Shown in pieces: positions 52,102 to 55,293 of a DNA stretch of 55,293 bases. The notes under the pieces were generated by a model that searched no databases, had not been told where the DNA came from, and saw only the letters and a list, made by a program, of their open reading frames with translations. Each line of letters starts with the position of its first letter. Within the stretch, counting starts at the first letter, position 1. This DNA comes from Conidiobolus incongruus B7586. Lineage: Eukaryota > Entomophthoromycota > Entomophthoromycetes > Entomophthorales > Conidiobolaceae. A program made the position numbers and the translations under genes. The stretch is from positions 1 to 55,293 of the forward strand of contig JNEM01008043.1 of the NCBI GenBank assembly GCA_000697335.1, in the 5' to 3' direction.

Positions 52102-54192
52102 ATGAGTCAACAAGTTACTGAAACTATTGAAGAAAAACATAATCATGTACCCATAGAAAACGATGACAAATATGCCGTAAAGGCTGTTAACATTGATGCT
52201 CTCGACGATAGAGAGCCTGATGATGGTATTCCCTATCAATTCACATGGAGAGCTACCATCATTGGCTCTTTACTAGGATGTATAATTGCCGCAAGTAATA
52301 TGTATATAGGTTTGAAATCTGGTTGGACATTTGGTGCTTCCATCTTCGGTGCAATTCTCGGTTTCACTATTTTGAAGCCAATGGAAAAGCTTCCTTCCTA
52401 TCTAGGCGGTGGTGCCTTCGGTATCAAAGAAAATTGTACTGTCCAAACTGCTGCTACAGCCGCTGGTGGTCTTTCAGCTGGTTATCTTACTGCTATTCCC
52501 GCTCTTTTTCGATTGGATATTTTAACAAATATTGATGGTATCTGGGATATGATGTTCTTATGGACTACTGCTGCTGCTTTCTACGGTTTATTCTTTGCTA
52601 TTCCTCTCAGGAAATACTTTGTCATCCAACAAAAGCTCGTCTTCCCTTCCCCTGTCGCTGCTGCTGTCACCATCAGAACTTTACATGGAGCTCCTGGAGG
52701 TAATCCAGAAGAATCCAATATGGGACAAGCTCAAGGAAAAGTTATCATATGGTCTTTCCTCGGGTCTGTGGTATATAAAATCATTTCTTATTTTGTTCCT
52801 TTCATACTTGATTTACATCCTTTATACTGGATCGGTAGCGCTGCTAGTTCTCAAGTTTTAATGGATATCTCTTCTATGTGGAGATGGCATATTCAGCTTA
52901 CCACTGCTTTCATCGGTGCTGGTATGATGATGGGTACAAACACAGTATTCTCTCTCACCGCTGGAAATATCTTCGCTTGGGGTATCATGGCTCCTGTCCT
53001 CTTCTATCACACCGAAGGAATTGTTAATCACAAATCTCCTTGGGGCTTCAAAGTTGGTACTGATGGGACTGTTACACCTCAATTATGGTTATTGTGGCCT
53101 GGTGTTGTAATTATGATCTGTGCTAGTTTCACTGAATTGGCCTGTCAATATAAGACAGTTTATAATGGATTCAAGGGAGGATTCTTTTCTATTTACAACG
53201 TCTTCGCTAGGCTAATGGGTGCTACTCCTAAACAAATTGGTAACGATGATGGTAGTGATTATGATCCCGTCCCTCAAAGAGAACAAATCCCCGGCTGGCA
53301 ATGGGGTACTGGTATTGTTGTTAGTACCATCTGTACAATTATCATTTTGAAATTCTACTTCTCTATTGAATGGTACTTGGGATTACTTGCTGTAGTCCTT
53401 GGTTTCATTTTATCTTTCGTTGCTACTCAATCTTCCGGTGAAACTGATATCAACCCTACTGGTGTCATTGGAAAGACTTCTCAATTCATCTTTGCTCCAT
53501 TCAAGCATGGCAATCCTGCCTTGGACTTACAAGTCAACCTTATTGCTGGTAATGTTGCTGCTTCTTGCGCCGCGCAAACTGTCGATATGGTTGGTGATTT
53601 GAAGACTGGTCACTTATTGAGAGCTTCTCCAAGGTCCCAATTCTATGCGCAAATCATTGGTTCCATCTTTGGTGTGATTGTTGCTGTTGTTATCTTTTGG
53701 GTCTTCGGTAAAGCTTACCCTTGCTTCCTCAGATTGCCTGGCGAAAATGATCACTGCCCTTTCCAAGCCCCATCTGTTGCAGCATGGTATGGTGTTGCTG
53801 TTGCTTTGACTACGGATATTTCTAAAAGTGTTCCTCCTTCTTCTCAAATTGCTTGTTTGGTCTTCGGATTGGTTACTATCATTACTACCGTCCTTAAGCG
53901 CACACTTTTGAAGAAGTATGCTCACTGGATTCCTAATTGGAATGCTTTCGGTATTGCCTTGGTCAATCCTTCTCCCTACTTGTTGCTAGCTTCCCTTTAT
54001 GGCCTTGTTATTGAAATGATTTGGAAGAAATATCGTCCCGAACAACATAAACATTATAACATCCCCCTTGCCTCTGGATTAATTGCTGGTGAAGGCATTG
54101 GTGGCGTCATTCAAGCAGTTTTCGAAATTGCCGGTTTGGTCCAAGAAAATGTCTCTACCAATTTTGCTTGTCCTCCAGCTGGATGTGCATAA
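52102..54192 (+). CDS. OPT-superfamily oligopeptide/metal-chelate transporter
   Basis: Intronless, 696 residues, ending at TAA. After a ~45-residue acidic cytosolic tail, about 14-16 hydrophobic segments can be counted. Family landmarks: ASNMYIGLKSGWTFGASIFG in the first helices, KENCTVQTAATAAGGLSAG, AIPLRKYF..LVFPSPVAAA, WLLWPGVVIMI, and GNVAASCAAQTVDMVGDLKTG. This pattern is that of the YSL-like branch of the OPT family (yeast YGL114W type), not the PT-type peptide transporters. Family members import small peptides or metal-amino-acid chelates by proton symport; the substrate here is unknown. Codon use is strongly C/T-ending and GC is far above the flanks, suggesting high expression. Confidence 0.94.
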   Translation: MSQQVTETIEEKHNHVPIENDDKYAVKAVNIDALDDREPDDGIPYQFTWRATIIGSLLGCIIAASNMYIGLKSGWTFGASIFGAILGFTILKPMEKLPSYLGGGAFGIKENCTVQTAATAAGGLSAGYLTAIPALFRLDILTNIDGIWDMMFLWTTAAAFYGLFFAIPLRKYFVIQQKLVFPSPVAAAVTIRTLHGAPGGNPEESNMGQAQGKVIIWSFLGSVVYKIISYFVPFILDLHPLYWIGSAASSQVLMDISSMWRWHIQLTTAFIGAGMMMGTNTVFSLTAGNIFAWGIMAPVLFYHTEGIVNHKSPWGFKVGTDGTVTPQLWLLWPGVVIMICASFTELACQYKTVYNGFKGGFFSIYNVFARLMGATPKQIGNDDGSDYDPVPQREQIPGWQWGTGIVVSTICTIIILKFYFSIEWYLGLLAVVLGFILSFVATQSSGETDINPTGVIGKTSQFIFAPFKHGNPALDLQVNLIAGNVAASCAAQTVDMVGDLKTGHLLRASPRSQFYAQIIGSIFGVIVAVVIFWVFGKAYPCFLRLPGENDHCPFQAPSVAAWYGVAVALTTDISKSVPPSSQIACLVFGLVTIITTVLKRTLLKKYAHWIPNWNAFGIALVNPSPYLLLASLYGLVIEMIWKKYRPEQHKHYNIPLASGLIAGEGIGGVIQAVFEIAGLVQENVSTNFACPPAGCA

Positions 54193-55293
54193 TTACTTTT
54201 ATTTGTCTAATTTAATTTAAATAAATATTTATTAGAAAATATTAACATATTATTATCAATTTTTTCAATCTAAATGCATAACTTATCATCTACCCATATT
54301 TTACAAATTTAGATATATTTAATTTTCCTTAAAAATACTAACAATTAATATTATTATTTCTATTTCCTAACCTTATCATAATCATCTCTAAAATATCGGA
54401 AATTTATTTTCATATTTTGTCAATCATTAACAAAATTTAAAAATAATTTTTTTTAATGCATAATAACCTTTTTTTTTCCATTAAAATTTTATTTTTTGCG
54501 GATTTTTTATTTTTGGAAAAATAGTGTTATTTTTATAAATTAATAACAATAATAATAATATTTAATTCATATGGATACCCTCTAATTAATCCTTTAATAG
54601 TTTATTTTTATTTCTTTAGAGTGTATGGATATTCTATAATTTTATTTACAAGTTGACATATCTTTGACTTGAATATACAAAAACATAATAATTATTTAAT
54701 TTTATTAATAACTCAAATATTATCTTAAAATTAGACAGATAAGTATTTTTTTCTGATTTTTTAAACACATTATTAGTTTCATAAAAAATAATATATAAAT
54801 AATAAATAGGAAATATAATTTTTTAAACTATATATAGATATTTAATTTTTTTGATTTAAAAATTAACTTTTCAAAATTTACAGATTATATTAATTATATT
54901 AAAATTAAATAATAATTATCCAAAGTATTTTATTTTAGAATTAGTAAAACTTAATTATAAACCTTTTAGAATCATTTAAAATTCATAAAAAAATTTAAAG
55001 ATAATGCTTTATTTAAATCATTTATTTATCACTAAATAAATTAAAGTTAAATAAGAAATTATTTAAAAATTTATTAAAATTTAAAATATTCATTTTTATT
55101 GTTATTCAATTAGTTATTAGTAAAATAATTAAAATAATTTAATATTAGCTATATGAATTTAATATATATATTAAAGTTTAAATATCATTTCATTAATAAA
55201 AATATAAATTAAATATTGTATAATTTTATTAAAATTAAAAAGAAGAATAATTATAATCAAATAAAGCTTATTAAATTATTATTAAAAAATTAA
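54193..55293. other. AT-rich sequence to the window end
   Basis: 3' region of the OPT gene followed by low-complexity DNA. No gene seen. Confidence 0.6.

Overview
The window is eukaryotic and almost certainly fungal. Genes carry short introns (about 50-60 nt, GT..AG, often with a CTAAC-like branch site). TATA boxes lie about 70 nt or more upstream of the ATG, and long very AT-rich spacers separate the genes. Several families are typical of fungi: a fungal_trans (MHR) regulator, ribosome-assembly factor Rsa3, Thi5-type HMP-P synthase, a Csm1/Pcs1 monopolin-like protein, a Pmr1 Ca/Mn pump, an AA11-like LPMO and an OPT transporter. The extreme AT bias with intact introns suggests an early-diverging fungus (Entomophthoromycotina such as Conidiobolus, or Harpellales such as Smittium). 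That placement is inference.

Layout. 1.8-4.6 kb: MHR regulator. 6.7-7.7 kb: Rsa3. 8.4-8.8 kb: ribosomal stalk protein P2. 11.4 kb: glutaredoxin. 12.3-14.4 kb: a tandem RidA pair, one mitochondrial and one apparently cytosolic. 15.0 kb: tRNA-Gly(GCC). 15.9-16.8 kb: Thi5. 17.7-20.9 kb: Pmr1 pump. 21.6-23.1 kb: Zip3/RNF212-like meiotic RING protein. 23.9-26.95 kb: first XPB/Ssl2 helicase. 32.2-33.9 kb: Csm1/Pcs1-like protein. 34.8-35.7 kb: LPMO. 36.8-38.5 kb: TAF6. 41.3-43.3 kb: a Cys-rich locus and a DNAJC9 gene carrying four in-frame TGA codons between them. 43.7-46.6 kb: second XPB/Ssl2 on the opposite strand. 52.1-54.2 kb: OPT transporter.

The strongest themes are gene duplication with later sequence exchange, and gene change after duplication. 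The RidA copies share their promoter and a 152-nt identical tract. The region that encodes the mitochondrial presequence in copy 1 corresponds to an intron in copy 2. The two XPB genes are an inverted pair about 17 kb apart, both with open frames and the same 12-exon layout. They share tracts that are near-identical even through introns, while other introns have diverged. A ~330-bp unannotated repeat occurs twice (30.3 and 46.8 kb). Most exon structures given here were reconstructed by hand from splice signals, reading phase and family alignment. They were not checked against transcripts.
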